Assembly: GCF_013166515.1 (NCBI RefSeq)
Contig: NZ_JABKKJ010000008.1
Coordinates: 1-64,000, forward strand
From: Xylanibacter caecicola
GTDB lineage: Bacteria; Bacteroidota; Bacteroidia; Bacteroidales; Bacteroidaceae
DNA: 64,000 nucleotides
Direction: 5' to 3'
The notes under the pieces are model-generated. The model did not search any database, was not told the DNA's origin, and saw only the letters and a program-made list of their open reading frames with translations. This document shows, in pieces, positions 41,938-50,694 of this stretch. Made by a program: the position numbers and the translations under genes. The first letter of the stretch is position 1, and each line of letters opens with the position of its first letter.

Positions 41938-42942
41938 ATGAAAGTCTCGTTATTGGTTCCTGTATATGGCGTAGAGAAGTATGTTGCCCGCTGTGCCGAG
42001 TCGCTTTTCGGTCAGACATACAATGATTTGGAGTATGTTTTTGTGGACGACTGCACCCCGGACAACAGCATCGGCGTGATAAAGAGCGTTCTTGAACGCT
42101 TTCCCGAGCGTCGCGACAGTGTTAAGATAATACGTCATGAGGTCAATAGGGGACTTGGTGCAGCCCGTGCCACGGCGCTTGCGGCTTCTACGGGCGACTG
42201 TGTCATGCATGTAGACAGTGACGACTATATGCCCCTTGGGGCGGTGGAGGCGCTGTGCCGCAGAATGGAAGAGACCGGTGCCGATGTGGTGGATGGCGCG
42301 TATGAACGCGTTGCCGACGGAAAGACTGTTGAGACGTGCATGCCGTATCACGGCAGGACAGACAGGTATGTGTGCATGTTGCTGTGCCAGAACATCTTTT
42401 CCAACCGTATATGGGGGCGTCTTTACAGACGTGAACGCTACAAACGGTGCGGTGTGGAACATATAGAGGGCATAGACTATGGCGAGGACTATTCCGTGGT
42501 GCCGGGGCTGCTTTACAAGTCGGACAGGGCATGGACGGACGAGGTGGTCTACTGCTACCGCGCGGACAATACGTCATCCTATACACACGCAATGTCCGAC
42601 AAGAACTATAGTTCGTATGTCAATGCGGTGCATACCACTTATGATATGATATTGAACTACGATGATTACACGGGGCATTATCGCACCGCGGTAGAGATAG
42701 GTGTGATGAATCTTTGGCGCTATCTGAGGAGCAGCGGGCGTGGCTACAAGCTTATGGAAGAAGTCTTCAATTATGAACCTTACGGTGTGATGGCATGGAT
42801 TTGTTATCATCTCATCCGCAGCCGGTGTCCTTTAAAGCTGGCGGATAAGACGTACAGAATGTGGCGCACCGTGTTTGTAAAGTTCATTTACGTTTACGGG
42901 AAAGAAAAGCCAGACACTCGTCAAACATCTCACACTTGGTGA
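41938..42942 (+). CDS. Family 2 glycosyltransferase
   Basis: This 334-aa cytoplasmic enzyme is a GT-A inverting glycosyltransferase. It opens with SLLVPVYGVEKYVARCAESL (4-23), followed by the nucleotide-binding YVFVDDCTPDNS and the metal-binding DSDD (93-96) after HV. The C-terminal 100 residues are helical and probably hold the acceptor site. It would add one sugar to a lipid-linked glycan. Its 3' end overlaps the convergent flippase gene by 59 bp (42884-42942). The gene follows a long-hairpin element, which may end the upstream transcript. Confidence 0.92.
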   Translation: MKVSLLVPVYGVEKYVARCAESLFGQTYNDLEYVFVDDCTPDNSIGVIKSVLERFPERRDSVKIIRHEVNRGLGAARATALAASTGDCVMHVDSDDYMPLGAVEALCRRMEETGADVVDGAYERVADGKTVETCMPYHGRTDRYVCMLLCQNIFSNRIWGRLYRRERYKRCGVEHIEGIDYGEDYSVVPGLLYKSDRAWTDEVVYCYRADNTSSYTHAMSDKNYSSYVNAVHTTYDMILNYDDYTGHYRTAVEIGVMNLWRYLRSSGRGYKLMEEVFNYEPYGVMAWICYHLIRSRCPLKLADKTYRMWRTVFVKFIYVYGKEKPDTRQTSHTW

Positions 42943-44320
42943 GTTTCATTGTTCCGGCATAGAGCGCGACGGCAATGAAAATCCTTAAGGGGAGCACAAC
43001 GGCGTAGCTCCCTATATTTTTTGTAATAAAGAAGGTGGCACCCATTGTCGCCGCCGCCGCTATCATGAAAGGCATGATGTCGCGCAGGGTGTCCGTAAAG
43101 CCCAATTTTATGAACTTGCGGGCGTATGCCTGCCATACGGCAAGCCACATTATGAAGAATGCGGTGTATACCACCACCATGGCGGTCATGCCGTATGGGT
43201 GGAACAGGAGTATCACGCCTATCTGCAATACTATCTGTACTATGTTCAGCCACATGTATATATCGGATCTTCCGCTGCTTATGGCAAGGTTCTGATACAG
43301 TGTGTAGAAGGGCATGAAAGCACCGCTGATGCAGAGTATGCGGAGCAGGACGACGCTGTCGAGCCACTTGTCGGATATGGTCAGAACGATGAACTCTTCT
43401 GCCACGAGGGCAAGCCCGAACATTACGGGAAAGGACAGGAACGCCGTGAAACGCATCATCTTGCGGAATACGCGCCTCTCTCTGTCGCCACTGTCGGCGG
43501 CGGAGACAAGAACTGTCTGCGACACCTGGCTCAGTGCGCCGCTGACAACCGAGTTTGCCATGGTGTCCCATTTGTATGCCTGTGTGAAGTTTCCCACGGC
43601 TTTCATAGGGAACAATCGTCCGAATACAAGCGTCAGTATGTTGTTGCCAATGGTGTTTATGATGTTGGTGGCGAGTATCTTCACGCTGAAGCCGAACATC
43701 TTCTTTACCGGTGTGAAGTCGATGTGCAGTGACGGACGCCAGTCCGAATAGAAATACCGTCCTGCGTTGAGCACGCTGATATATATAATCTGCTGCCATG
43801 CCAGGCTCCAGTATCTGTATCCGCTGAAGGCTATGGCTATACCTGCTGTGCCCGACACCGCGAGGGCGGCGAGCGACACCGTGGCAAGCCGGCGGTTCAT
43901 CATCTTCTTGGTCATATATGCGTTTTGGGCAATGCCGAAAGCGGAGATTACGAAACCGAGGAATACGAAGCGCGACAGTTCCGTCAGCTCGGGACGGTGG
44001 AAAAACATGGCTATAAGCGGGGCGCAGAAAAAGAGAACGGCATATATCGTGAGGCTTGCGAGGATGTTGAACCAGAACACCGAGTTGTAGTCGTTGGGTT
44101 CAGGGTGTTTGAGGTTAATCAGACCCTGTGTGAAACCGCTGCTCTGCAGGTTGCCCGCGATGACGGTAAAGATTGTAAGTACGCCCACTATCCCGTAGTC
44201 TTCGGGCGACAGCAGACGGGCAAGGAATATTCCGATGACAAGGTTCAGAACCTGTGTCACACCGCTGTTTATGGCGCTCCAGAACAGTCCTTGTGCCGTT
44301 TTTTCTTTCAGATTGTCCAT
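42884..44320 (-). CDS. Polysaccharide flippase, Wzx-like (MOP superfamily)
   Basis: This 478-aa protein has about twelve to fourteen membrane helices and the MOP/PST signature region (FLARLLSPEDYGIVGVLTIF at about 33-52, SGFTQGLINLKHPEPNDYNSVFWFNI around 61-86) that fits WzxC-like exporters of lipid-linked oligosaccharides. It would move the assembled unit across the inner membrane. It is transcribed on the minus strand from a promoter back to back with that of the GT4 gene, and its 3' end overlaps the GT2 gene on the other strand by 59 bp. Confidence 0.93.
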   Translation of the reverse strand: MDNLKEKTAQGLFWSAINSGVTQVLNLVIGIFLARLLSPEDYGIVGVLTIFTVIAGNLQSSGFTQGLINLKHPEPNDYNSVFWFNILASLTIYAVLFFCAPLIAMFFHRPELTELSRFVFLGFVISAFGIAQNAYMTKKMMNRRLATVSLAALAVSGTAGIAIAFSGYRYWSLAWQQIIYISVLNAGRYFYSDWRPSLHIDFTPVKKMFGFSVKILATNIINTIGNNILTLVFGRLFPMKAVGNFTQAYKWDTMANSVVSGALSQVSQTVLVSAADSGDRERRVFRKMMRFTAFLSFPVMFGLALVAEEFIVLTISDKWLDSVVLLRILCISGAFMPFYTLYQNLAISSGRSDIYMWLNIVQIVLQIGVILLFHPYGMTAMVVVYTAFFIMWLAVWQAYARKFIKLGFTDTLRDIMPFMIAAAATMGATFFITKNIGSYAVVLPLRIFIAVALYAGTMKLTKCEMFDECLAFLSRKRK

Positions 44321-44342
44321 TCTTATATGTGAGTATACCGCA

Positions 44343-44373
44343 CAAAAGTAATGCTTTTCTTTTGAACTTCAAA
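44343..44373 (-). promoter_or_regulatory. Promoter of the flippase gene
   Basis: The minus strand reads TTTG (44373-44370), exactly 19 nt, TACTTTTG (44350-44343), a full consensus match 23 bp from the ATG. It overlaps the divergent GT4 promoter. Confidence 0.75.
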
Positions 44374-44391
44374 CAAATAGTGCTATTTTTG
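44361..44391 (+). promoter_or_regulatory. Promoter of the GT4 gene
   Basis: TTTG (44361-44364), 19 nt, TATTTTTG (44384-44391), a full consensus match 35 bp before the ATG. Its -33 box lies inside the flippase promoter. Confidence 0.75.
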
Positions 44392-44425
44392 CAATGACAG
44401 GTAACATGCTTTTCCACCGTATTAT

Positions 44426-45520
44426 ATGAAGCGCGTATTCCACATAATATCCCATTTCGACATGGGCGGAGCAGAAAGGGTGGCGGTGAACATCGCCAAG
44501 TCCGGCAATCCGGACATAGAGTATCACATCGTAGAGCTAATCCGTACACGCTCGGAGTTTACATCCGCCTTTATCAACGAGCTTAAGGCTGCGGGCATAC
44601 GCTATCATCGTGCCGTGGTGCCCGACATCCGTTTCCACTATATTTTCGAGCGTTTGGCGGCAGTAACGTTTCCGCTGCGTTTCATCTTCCTTTATCTTAG
44701 ATACCGTCCGGTTGCCGTCCATAGTCATACCGAAATGCCCGATCTGGCGGTGTTTGCAACATCCCGGCTCTTCCCACGGTTGCTGCGGCGGTGCAGGTTG
44801 GTGCGGACGATACACAACACATGTCTGTGGACGGGGCTTAAGAATACGGGCAGGCGTGTTGAACGCTTTTTCATAAGCCGTCGTGCCAATGTTGCCATAT
44901 CGCAGTCGGTGCTTGACAACTACCGGCGTGAGTACGGAGAGCGTCCGCCTATGATATACAACGGGGTGGGGCAGGTGCCTCAAAAGCCGTATGAGGGCAT
45001 CGTGCCGGGAAAGAAAAACATACTTTTTGCCGGGCGTTTCGAGCCTCAGAAGGGTATAGACACGCTTGTCGAGATTATCGCCGGGCGGCGCGACGACACG
45101 AGATACCATTTCCATGTTGCCGGCGACGGCTCCATGCGCGATGTCGTTATGAAGCGTCTTTCGGGATTGGACAACGTTACGGTGGTGCCTCCCGTCTACG
45201 GACTTTCGTCTTATTTGTCATCGTTCGACTATATGCTCATGCCTTCCGTGTTTGAGGGGCTGAGCATAATGTCTATAGAGGCGTCCATGGCTGCATTGCC
45301 TGTGATTATCAATAACTGTGCCGGACTTAAGGACACGCTGCCCGATACATGGCGGCTGAAGGTGGAGAACAACGACATCGCCGCATACGACAGGCTTTTC
45401 GACAGCGTGATACCGTCCGCCGATGCACATGCCTTTGGGCAGGAGGCACAACGCTTTGTCCTTGACAACTTCGGGATAGAGCGCATGCGGAGGGAGTATG
45501 AGAGGATTTATTTGGAGTGA
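44426..45520 (+). CDS. Family 4 glycosyltransferase (GT-B)
   Basis: This 364-aa cytoplasmic or membrane-associated retaining glycosyltransferase has an N-terminal domain starting KRVFHIISHFDMGGAERVAV, with the acceptor-side GGAE loop (about 14-17), and a C-terminal nucleotide-sugar domain with FAGRFEPQKGIDTLVE (about 195-210) and the E-x7-E motif in PSVFEGLSIMSIEASMA (about 275-291). It is divergent from the flippase gene with overlapping promoters, so the two are probably expressed together. It would add a sugar to the repeat unit moved by the flippase. Confidence 0.93.
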   Translation: MKRVFHIISHFDMGGAERVAVNIAKSGNPDIEYHIVELIRTRSEFTSAFINELKAAGIRYHRAVVPDIRFHYIFERLAAVTFPLRFIFLYLRYRPVAVHSHTEMPDLAVFATSRLFPRLLRRCRLVRTIHNTCLWTGLKNTGRRVERFFISRRANVAISQSVLDNYRREYGERPPMIYNGVGQVPQKPYEGIVPGKKNILFAGRFEPQKGIDTLVEIIAGRRDDTRYHFHVAGDGSMRDVVMKRLSGLDNVTVVPPVYGLSSYLSSFDYMLMPSVFEGLSIMSIEASMAALPVIINNCAGLKDTLPDTWRLKVENNDIAAYDRLFDSVIPSADAHAFGQEAQRFVLDNFGIERMRREYERIYLE

Positions 45521-45583
45521 TGGACAGTGTGATACATCCTCTCCGCTGTATCGATACATTTTAAAACATGCCGTACTGCTTTC

Positions 45584-45700
45584 TATCGCATATGAGATAC
45601 AAATCCATCGCATATGAGATACAAATCCATCGCATATGAGATACAAATCTATCGCATATGAGATACAAATCTATCGCATATGAGATATAAATCTATCGCA
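45584..45700. repeat. Tandem repeat, 22-bp unit, five copies plus a partial one
   Basis: The unit (Y)ATCGCATATGAGATACAAATC starts at 45584, 45606, 45628, 45650 and 45672, followed by a 7-bp remnant. Copies are almost identical, differing in the first base and one late base (ATA for ACA in copy 5). Each unit holds CATATG inside the imperfect palindrome ATCGCATATGAGAT. There are no spacers, so it is not a CRISPR array. Confidence 0.92.
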
Positions 45701-45769
45701 CCTGTTTAAGGATGTTATGCAATGTCTTTACATATTGGATATAAGTCCGACGGTAATCTTTTAGCATGC

Positions 45770-45828
45770 AAGAGGTGCCCTTTCAGCCCCTGAAACATGG
45801 CATTTCAGACGGCGAAAGGGCACCTCTT
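45770..45828. repeat. 15-bp-stem hairpin of the ~22-nt repeat family
   Basis: AAGAGGTGCCCTTTC (45770-45784) pairs perfectly with 45814-45828; inside, CTGAAA pairs with TTTCAG. It consists of three ~22-nt units similar to those at 8342-8427. Lying 39 bp past the GH3 stop, it may mark the end of that transcript, though there is no strong T-run. Confidence 0.65.
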
Positions 45829-45866
45829 GGAACACGGGAGATGATGTGTCGGCGACGATGATGTCT

Positions 45867-48458
45867 TTAAACCAACTCTTTTACCTCCACTGTTATTTTC
45901 TTCAGGTCGGCATCGCGGCTCGATGTTCCCACCATTATATCGTATAATCCCGGTACTACGCGCATGGTGTTGGTCTTCGCGTCCCAGCCCTCGAAGCTCT
46001 CGCGGTGGAAGTCTATAGTGACCGTGCGGCTCTCGCCGGCTTTCAGCGATACACGTGCGAAGCCTCGGAGCGTTTTGACGGGACCCTCGGCATCGGCGGT
46101 GTTGCGCATATATACTTGTATGATTTCCGTTCCGTCTCGTTTTCCCGTATTCTTCACCGTTACCGTTATCTTTCCGTGTGCGGCGTCATATTCAGGCTTG
46201 CCGGTGGTGAACGAAGTGTAGCTCAGTCCGTAGCCGAACGGATATAACGGGCTGTCTTTCATGTAGCGATAGGTTCTTCCCTCCATGCTGTAGTCGTCGA
46301 ACGCCGGCAGCTGCGAGTCGTTGCGATAGAATGTCACGGGCAACTTGCCGCTCGGGTTGTAGTCGCCGAAGAGCACGTCGGCAACGGCATGCCCTCCCTG
46401 TTCGCCTGCATACCATGCCTGGAGTATGGCATCGCATGTTTCCGTCTCGGGTGCAAGCGCCACGGCACTGCCACTGCAGTTGACGAGCACCACCTTCTTG
46501 CCTGCCTCGTGAAGAGCCTTCAGTATGTCGCGCTGTGCCTGCGGCAGTTCTATGCTTGTGCGGTCGCCGTTGTCAAAGCCCGGCAGGTTTACTTTTGCCT
46601 CTTCACGCTCGAGGTTGGGCGAGATGCCGCCTACGAATATCACAACATCCGCATCTTTTGCCTTGGCGACAACGTCGGCGGCTGTTGTGGGACGGTTGCG
46701 GATGATGTCGAAACTCATCGACCCGTTTTCGTCGAACTGTGTGTAGTCTATCTGTATGTTGTAGGACTCTCCCGCCTTTACATTCAGTTCGTTCTTGTAG
46801 TAGCGTACATAGTCGTTACGCTTGCGGTTTGACAGTGTGTCGCCGTTGACGATGAAGCGCATGCCGTTGTTGTGGGCAAAGTCCAGGCGTATCGTTTCAT
46901 CGCGTACGGCAGTGAATGTGCCTTTGAATTGAGCCGTGAAGTCCGACAGTTCGACGCCCGGGGCAAACACCGTATTGCCGCCGCTGTCGAATGCCAACGG
47001 TGCGGTATATGTCGCGGTGTATGCCGGTTTGCCGTCCATGTGTATGTTATTCCAGAACATTGCCGACATTCCGGGCTTGCCGTTTTCGTCTCTTAGAAGT
47101 CCGAAAAGGCTTTCCGTGTCGTTTATCGAGGTTATGTCGCATGCCTTGGCATATGGCACGGCTTTTCCAATCTTGTCGCGTATGCCTTCGAGCACCGTCA
47201 CCGTGTGCGTGGGCTGACCGAAGTATATGCCCCACAACATGGTGGAGTCGGCGGCATTAGGTCCCATCACCATTATCCTTGATGCGTCTTTTTTCAGTGG
47301 CAGCGTGTTGTCGCGGTTCTGTAACAGCACCATCTGCTCGCGTGCCATGTCCAATGCCAGTGCTTTGTGCTCGGGACAAGCCACCACGCTCTCCGGTATG
47401 GAAGTCCATTCCACGAGCGAGTCGGGGTCGAAGTCGCCCAGTTCGAAGCGTGCCTCTAACAGGCGTTTGACGCTCACGTCTATCTGTTCCTCGCTTATCT
47501 TGCCTTCTTTTACAGCTTGTGGCAGGTTCTTGTACTCGCTTCCGCACTCTACGTCCGTGCCCGAAACGACACCCTTGGCTGCTGCCGCCGCCGGGCTTTC
47601 GGACACTTCGTGGCGTCCTTTGCGCCAGAAGTCGCTTATCGCGCCGCAGTCGCTCACCACTAATCCTCGGAAATTCCACTCGTCGCGCAGTATCTGTTGC
47701 AACAGACGGTTGCTGCCGCAGCACGGCTCGCCTTCGAAACGCTGGTATGCGCACATCACTTCTTTTACTCCGGCTTGTTGTACAAGCACTTTGAAAGCCG
47801 GCAGGTATGTTTCCCACAGGTCGCGCTGCGAGAGATTGTTTATGTCGAAGTAGTGACGCGTCTTCTCCGGTCCGCTGTGCACGGCAAAGTGCTTGGCGCA
47901 GGCATACAGTTTCATGTATTTGTGTCCGGCAGGTCCTTGCAGTCCTCTTACCACAGCCGAACCCATGCGCGCGTTCATGTACGGGTCTTCGCCATAGCTC
48001 TCCTGTCCCCGTCCCCAGCGTGGGTCGCGGAAGATGTTTACGGTAGGTGTCCAGAACGAGAGTCCTTGGTATTTACCTACTTTCCCGTGCTTGCGCTGTG
48101 CCGTATTCTTGGCTCTCGCCTCGTCGCTTATGGCTGTATAGATGCGCTCGAGCAGTGCGTCGTCAAACGATGCCGCCATTCCTATACATGAAGGAAAGAG
48201 CGTGCAGTATCCGTTGCGCCCCACGCCGTGCAGCGCTTCGCTCCACCATGCAAACTGAGGTATGCCCAATCGCGGGATTTCCGGCGAGCGGTCGAGCATG
48301 ATGAGTGACTTTTCTTGCAGCGTAAGGCGGCTGCAAAGGTCCTCGGCACGTTCTTTCGCGCTAAGACGATGGTCCTGATAGGGGTATATTTGTGCGCTTG
48401 ACGTAACACTGGTGGCAGTCAGCAATATAGCCAATAATGTTTTTCTGATATTTCCCAT
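45867..48458 (-). CDS. Glycoside hydrolase family 3, beta-xylosidase/beta-glucosidase with PA14 insert
   Basis: This 863-aa exported enzyme (signal peptide 1-22, ending TSSA) removes single sugars from the non-reducing end of beta-linked oligosaccharides. The (beta/alpha)8 domain has RDPRWGRGQESYGEDP (144-159), CAKHFAVHSG (187-196) and the nucleophile Asp270 in VVSDCGA. The second alpha/beta domain is interrupted by a PA14-like segment (about 455-600), and an Fn3-like domain closes the protein. This layout is known from Prevotella beta-xylosidases, so xylo-oligosaccharides are a likely substrate. It follows the PL1 gene on the same strand, beyond a terminator hairpin. Confidence 0.93.
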   Translation of the reverse strand: MGNIRKTLLAILLTATSVTSSAQIYPYQDHRLSAKERAEDLCSRLTLQEKSLIMLDRSPEIPRLGIPQFAWWSEALHGVGRNGYCTLFPSCIGMAASFDDALLERIYTAISDEARAKNTAQRKHGKVGKYQGLSFWTPTVNIFRDPRWGRGQESYGEDPYMNARMGSAVVRGLQGPAGHKYMKLYACAKHFAVHSGPEKTRHYFDINNLSQRDLWETYLPAFKVLVQQAGVKEVMCAYQRFEGEPCCGSNRLLQQILRDEWNFRGLVVSDCGAISDFWRKGRHEVSESPAAAAAKGVVSGTDVECGSEYKNLPQAVKEGKISEEQIDVSVKRLLEARFELGDFDPDSLVEWTSIPESVVACPEHKALALDMAREQMVLLQNRDNTLPLKKDASRIMVMGPNAADSTMLWGIYFGQPTHTVTVLEGIRDKIGKAVPYAKACDITSINDTESLFGLLRDENGKPGMSAMFWNNIHMDGKPAYTATYTAPLAFDSGGNTVFAPGVELSDFTAQFKGTFTAVRDETIRLDFAHNNGMRFIVNGDTLSNRKRNDYVRYYKNELNVKAGESYNIQIDYTQFDENGSMSFDIIRNRPTTAADVVAKAKDADVVIFVGGISPNLEREEAKVNLPGFDNGDRTSIELPQAQRDILKALHEAGKKVVLVNCSGSAVALAPETETCDAILQAWYAGEQGGHAVADVLFGDYNPSGKLPVTFYRNDSQLPAFDDYSMEGRTYRYMKDSPLYPFGYGLSYTSFTTGKPEYDAAHGKITVTVKNTGKRDGTEIIQVYMRNTADAEGPVKTLRGFARVSLKAGESRTVTIDFHRESFEGWDAKTNTMRVVPGLYDIMVGTSSRDADLKKITVEVKELV

Positions 48459-48498
48459 GTCGTTAGAATTTATTGTATATGTCTTTATAAAATGAAAA

Positions 48499-48582
48499 AA
48501 GTGGAATATTTATTACAGGCAATAGGCTGATGCTTCTGTGCATTTCGTTCCTTTCGTGCCTTCTGTTATAAATATTCCACTT
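48499..48582 (-). terminator. Terminator of the PL1 gene
   Basis: A perfect 15-bp stem AAGTGGAATATTTAT (48499-48513 with 48568-48582) encloses a 54-nt loop; on the minus strand it is followed by TTTTTCATTTT. It separates the PL1 gene from the GH3 gene, and no strong promoter is visible for GH3. Confidence 0.7.
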
Positions 48583-48659
48583 CTTACGGTTATGTCTTTA
48601 AATCCTCGTCCGGTTGCCATTACAGGCGTATATGTCCGGCATGGGATTATTCAATGCCG

Positions 48660-50483
48660 TCATCTGTTTATGACGAACTTTTTGCCGTTGCGTATGTAAA
48701 TGCCGCGTTTTGTAGGGTTCTGTACTTCGATGCCCTGAAGGTTGTATATCCTGTTGTCGTCCTTTTTGGTAACGGTTATGTCGTTGATGCCTGTCGGATC
48801 ACCGAATATCTGCTGACCGTTAAGGAGCGTTCCGCCCTCGTTGCCGCCTTCCATGATGTGTGACACGAGGCTGTTCATATACCTTTCAAGGTTGGTATAA
48901 CCGTCTTCGCCTATAATTTTTCCGTCGTTGGCATCATTCTTATTCAGTCCGTTTGCTTCCTCCCATGCGTCAGGAATGCCGTCGCGGTCGGTATCGACGG
49001 GTGCTGTCTCGCTGTTAAGTGTAGGCCATGCACTCCAGTTTGCGTCGGCATTTGCCGGTTTGTTGTCATCCTGGCTGTTTATTATACCGGGATAGTTCCC
49101 GCTTCCTGTGTATGTTGCCACGTTGTTGCGCGTGTCGCTTACCATAAGGTCATCAATCCAGTCGCGGTGCAGTGATGCGCCGGCATAAGTAAGAACACGC
49201 TCGTAAGCATCTTCTGCGGAGTGTGTGGTGACGTTGGTGTATTCGACAGGAGTTGTTATCTTTACCTCATTGTCACCGGGATATGTACCGTCGTTACCGG
49301 TTTTGTCAATCTGGTTTGACACGCCGTATTTGAAGTTGTCGGCATTCATTGCAGGAAAAGCGGGGTTGTAATTGCCCTCAACATAGAACTTGCCCCATGT
49401 GTGAAGCATTGGTTTCCACTCGTTCCATGTCACTGTAACTGTCTTGCCGTTTACATTTATGGTGTTGGTGGTCATGTCTATCTCATACTTCGTTCCGTTG
49501 AAAGCGATATAGTTCTTGCCGTTGCTGTGTGAACCGGAAACATGTTTGTCTGTAAACGATGTGCCGGCAGCGGAATTATATCTTGATACGGTAGTTTTCT
49601 TGTCAAGGCAATAATCAACAGTTCTTATGCCGGGAGCGGCAAGACGCTGCTGTATGCTTGAGTTTCTTTTTCTTGTTGCGGGTCCCGGTTTGTAGTAGTT
49701 GTTTACGATATTTACATTCATACCCTCACCGCCGTAGCATCCATTTCCTGCCCAGTTGTAGAATACATTGTTACGTAAGTCCATGCGTTCGTCTGTCTGT
49801 GTGCCGGGACGCGGACCAAGGCGCGGTACGCGTGATTCGTGGTGAGCCATCAGATTATGATGATAGCTTGCACCACTTCCTCCCCAGTTTCCGCCGTAGC
49901 CATGTGCTCCTTTGGAATGTCCGGCGTTTTTAAGACTTTGTGATACGATGCACCATTGTACGGTTATATCTTTGCTTCCATAAACAGACAGGCACTCATC
50001 TATGCTCCAGCTTACGGAACAGTGGTCTACTATGATGTTCTTTCTGTCCATTCCTCCGAGACCGTCGCCTTCGTGATTTGCAACGTTGGTATTGCCCAAA
50101 CGGAAGCGGACAAAACGTATTATGACATTATCGGCGGCGATTGTAAAAGGATAGCCGGCGATGCAGATGCCGTCACCGGGTGCTGTCTGACCGGCAATTG
50201 TTACATTGCCTCGGTTCATTTTCAATTCAGACTTAAGTTGAATTGTTCCGGACACATCGAATACGATTGTACGCTTGTCGCTTCTTGTGCATGCATATCG
50301 GAATGAACCCGGGTTGCTGTTGTCTTCAAGCGTTGTTACATGGTAGACCGCTCCGCCGCGTCCTCCTGTTGTGTACATGCCGAATCCTTCAGCACCGGGG
50401 AATGCCGGTGTCTGTGCCATGACCATGTATGGCGTAATCATGCCCATAAACAGTATGACTGCTGTAATAAGTTTATTCTTCAT
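48660..50483 (-). CDS. Secreted pectate lyase-like protein (PL1 family)
   Basis: This 607-aa exported protein opens, after a signal peptide (1-23, ending MVMA), with the Bacteroidetes PL1 phrase FPGAEGFGMYTTGGRGG (28-44). Its beta-helix has NIIVDHCSVSWSIDECLSVYG around 145-165, SGASYHHNLMAHHESRVPRLGPRPG around 206-230 (the RVPRLG region holds the likely catalytic Arg) and DLRNNVFYNWAG. A TSP3-like Ca-binding stretch DTDRDGIPDAWEEANGLN (about 507-524) follows, and the C-terminus (RIYNLQGIEVQNPTKR...YIRNGKKFVINR) matches two other secreted proteins here. It probably cuts pectin outside the cell for the neighbouring SusC/SusD system. Confidence 0.9.
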   Translation of the reverse strand: MKNKLITAVILFMGMITPYMVMAQTPAFPGAEGFGMYTTGGRGGAVYHVTTLEDNSNPGSFRYACTRSDKRTIVFDVSGTIQLKSELKMNRGNVTIAGQTAPGDGICIAGYPFTIAADNVIIRFVRFRLGNTNVANHEGDGLGGMDRKNIIVDHCSVSWSIDECLSVYGSKDITVQWCIVSQSLKNAGHSKGAHGYGGNWGGSGASYHHNLMAHHESRVPRLGPRPGTQTDERMDLRNNVFYNWAGNGCYGGEGMNVNIVNNYYKPGPATRKRNSSIQQRLAAPGIRTVDYCLDKKTTVSRYNSAAGTSFTDKHVSGSHSNGKNYIAFNGTKYEIDMTTNTINVNGKTVTVTWNEWKPMLHTWGKFYVEGNYNPAFPAMNADNFKYGVSNQIDKTGNDGTYPGDNEVKITTPVEYTNVTTHSAEDAYERVLTYAGASLHRDWIDDLMVSDTRNNVATYTGSGNYPGIINSQDDNKPANADANWSAWPTLNSETAPVDTDRDGIPDAWEEANGLNKNDANDGKIIGEDGYTNLERYMNSLVSHIMEGGNEGGTLLNGQQIFGDPTGINDITVTKKDDNRIYNLQGIEVQNPTKRGIYIRNGKKFVINR

Positions 50484-50570
50484 TTTATGTATTTTGTTTA
50501 TAGTTTGTTAGTAAATTCCAAAGAAATAAGCATGCGATTAAATGTTATTCTTAGTAACATATAATTCATG

Positions 50571-50602
50571 CAAATATACGGATTTTATCGTTTATACACA
50601 AA
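50571..50602 (-). promoter_or_regulatory. Promoter of the PL1 gene
   Basis: The minus strand reads TTTG (50602-50599), 20 nt, TATATTTG (50578-50571), a full consensus match about 88 bp before the ATG. Confidence 0.7.
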
Positions 50603-50694
50603 ATGCGGTCTTGTTCTGTTCATCTTTCCATACCATTTTATACATTTGTATATGTATTTTGGATAAAATATACTGTTTTTGTGCATCAGCATCC

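Larger units (their letters stand above)
45521..45866. other. Repeat-bearing gap between GT4 and GH3 genes
   Basis: This 346-bp gap between convergent genes holds a 22-bp tandem repeat (45584-45700) and a 15-bp-stem hairpin (45770-45828). No gene is supported; frames through the tandem repeat translate to a repetitive peptide without other support. Confidence 0.7.

Noticed and set aside
45218..45646. 142-codon minus-strand frame through the 22-bp repeat
   Set aside because: Its start lies in the tandem repeat and the rest is antisense to the GT4 gene. No protein features.
45584..45700. CRISPR array
   Set aside because: The 22-bp units abut without spacers, and no cas genes are present.
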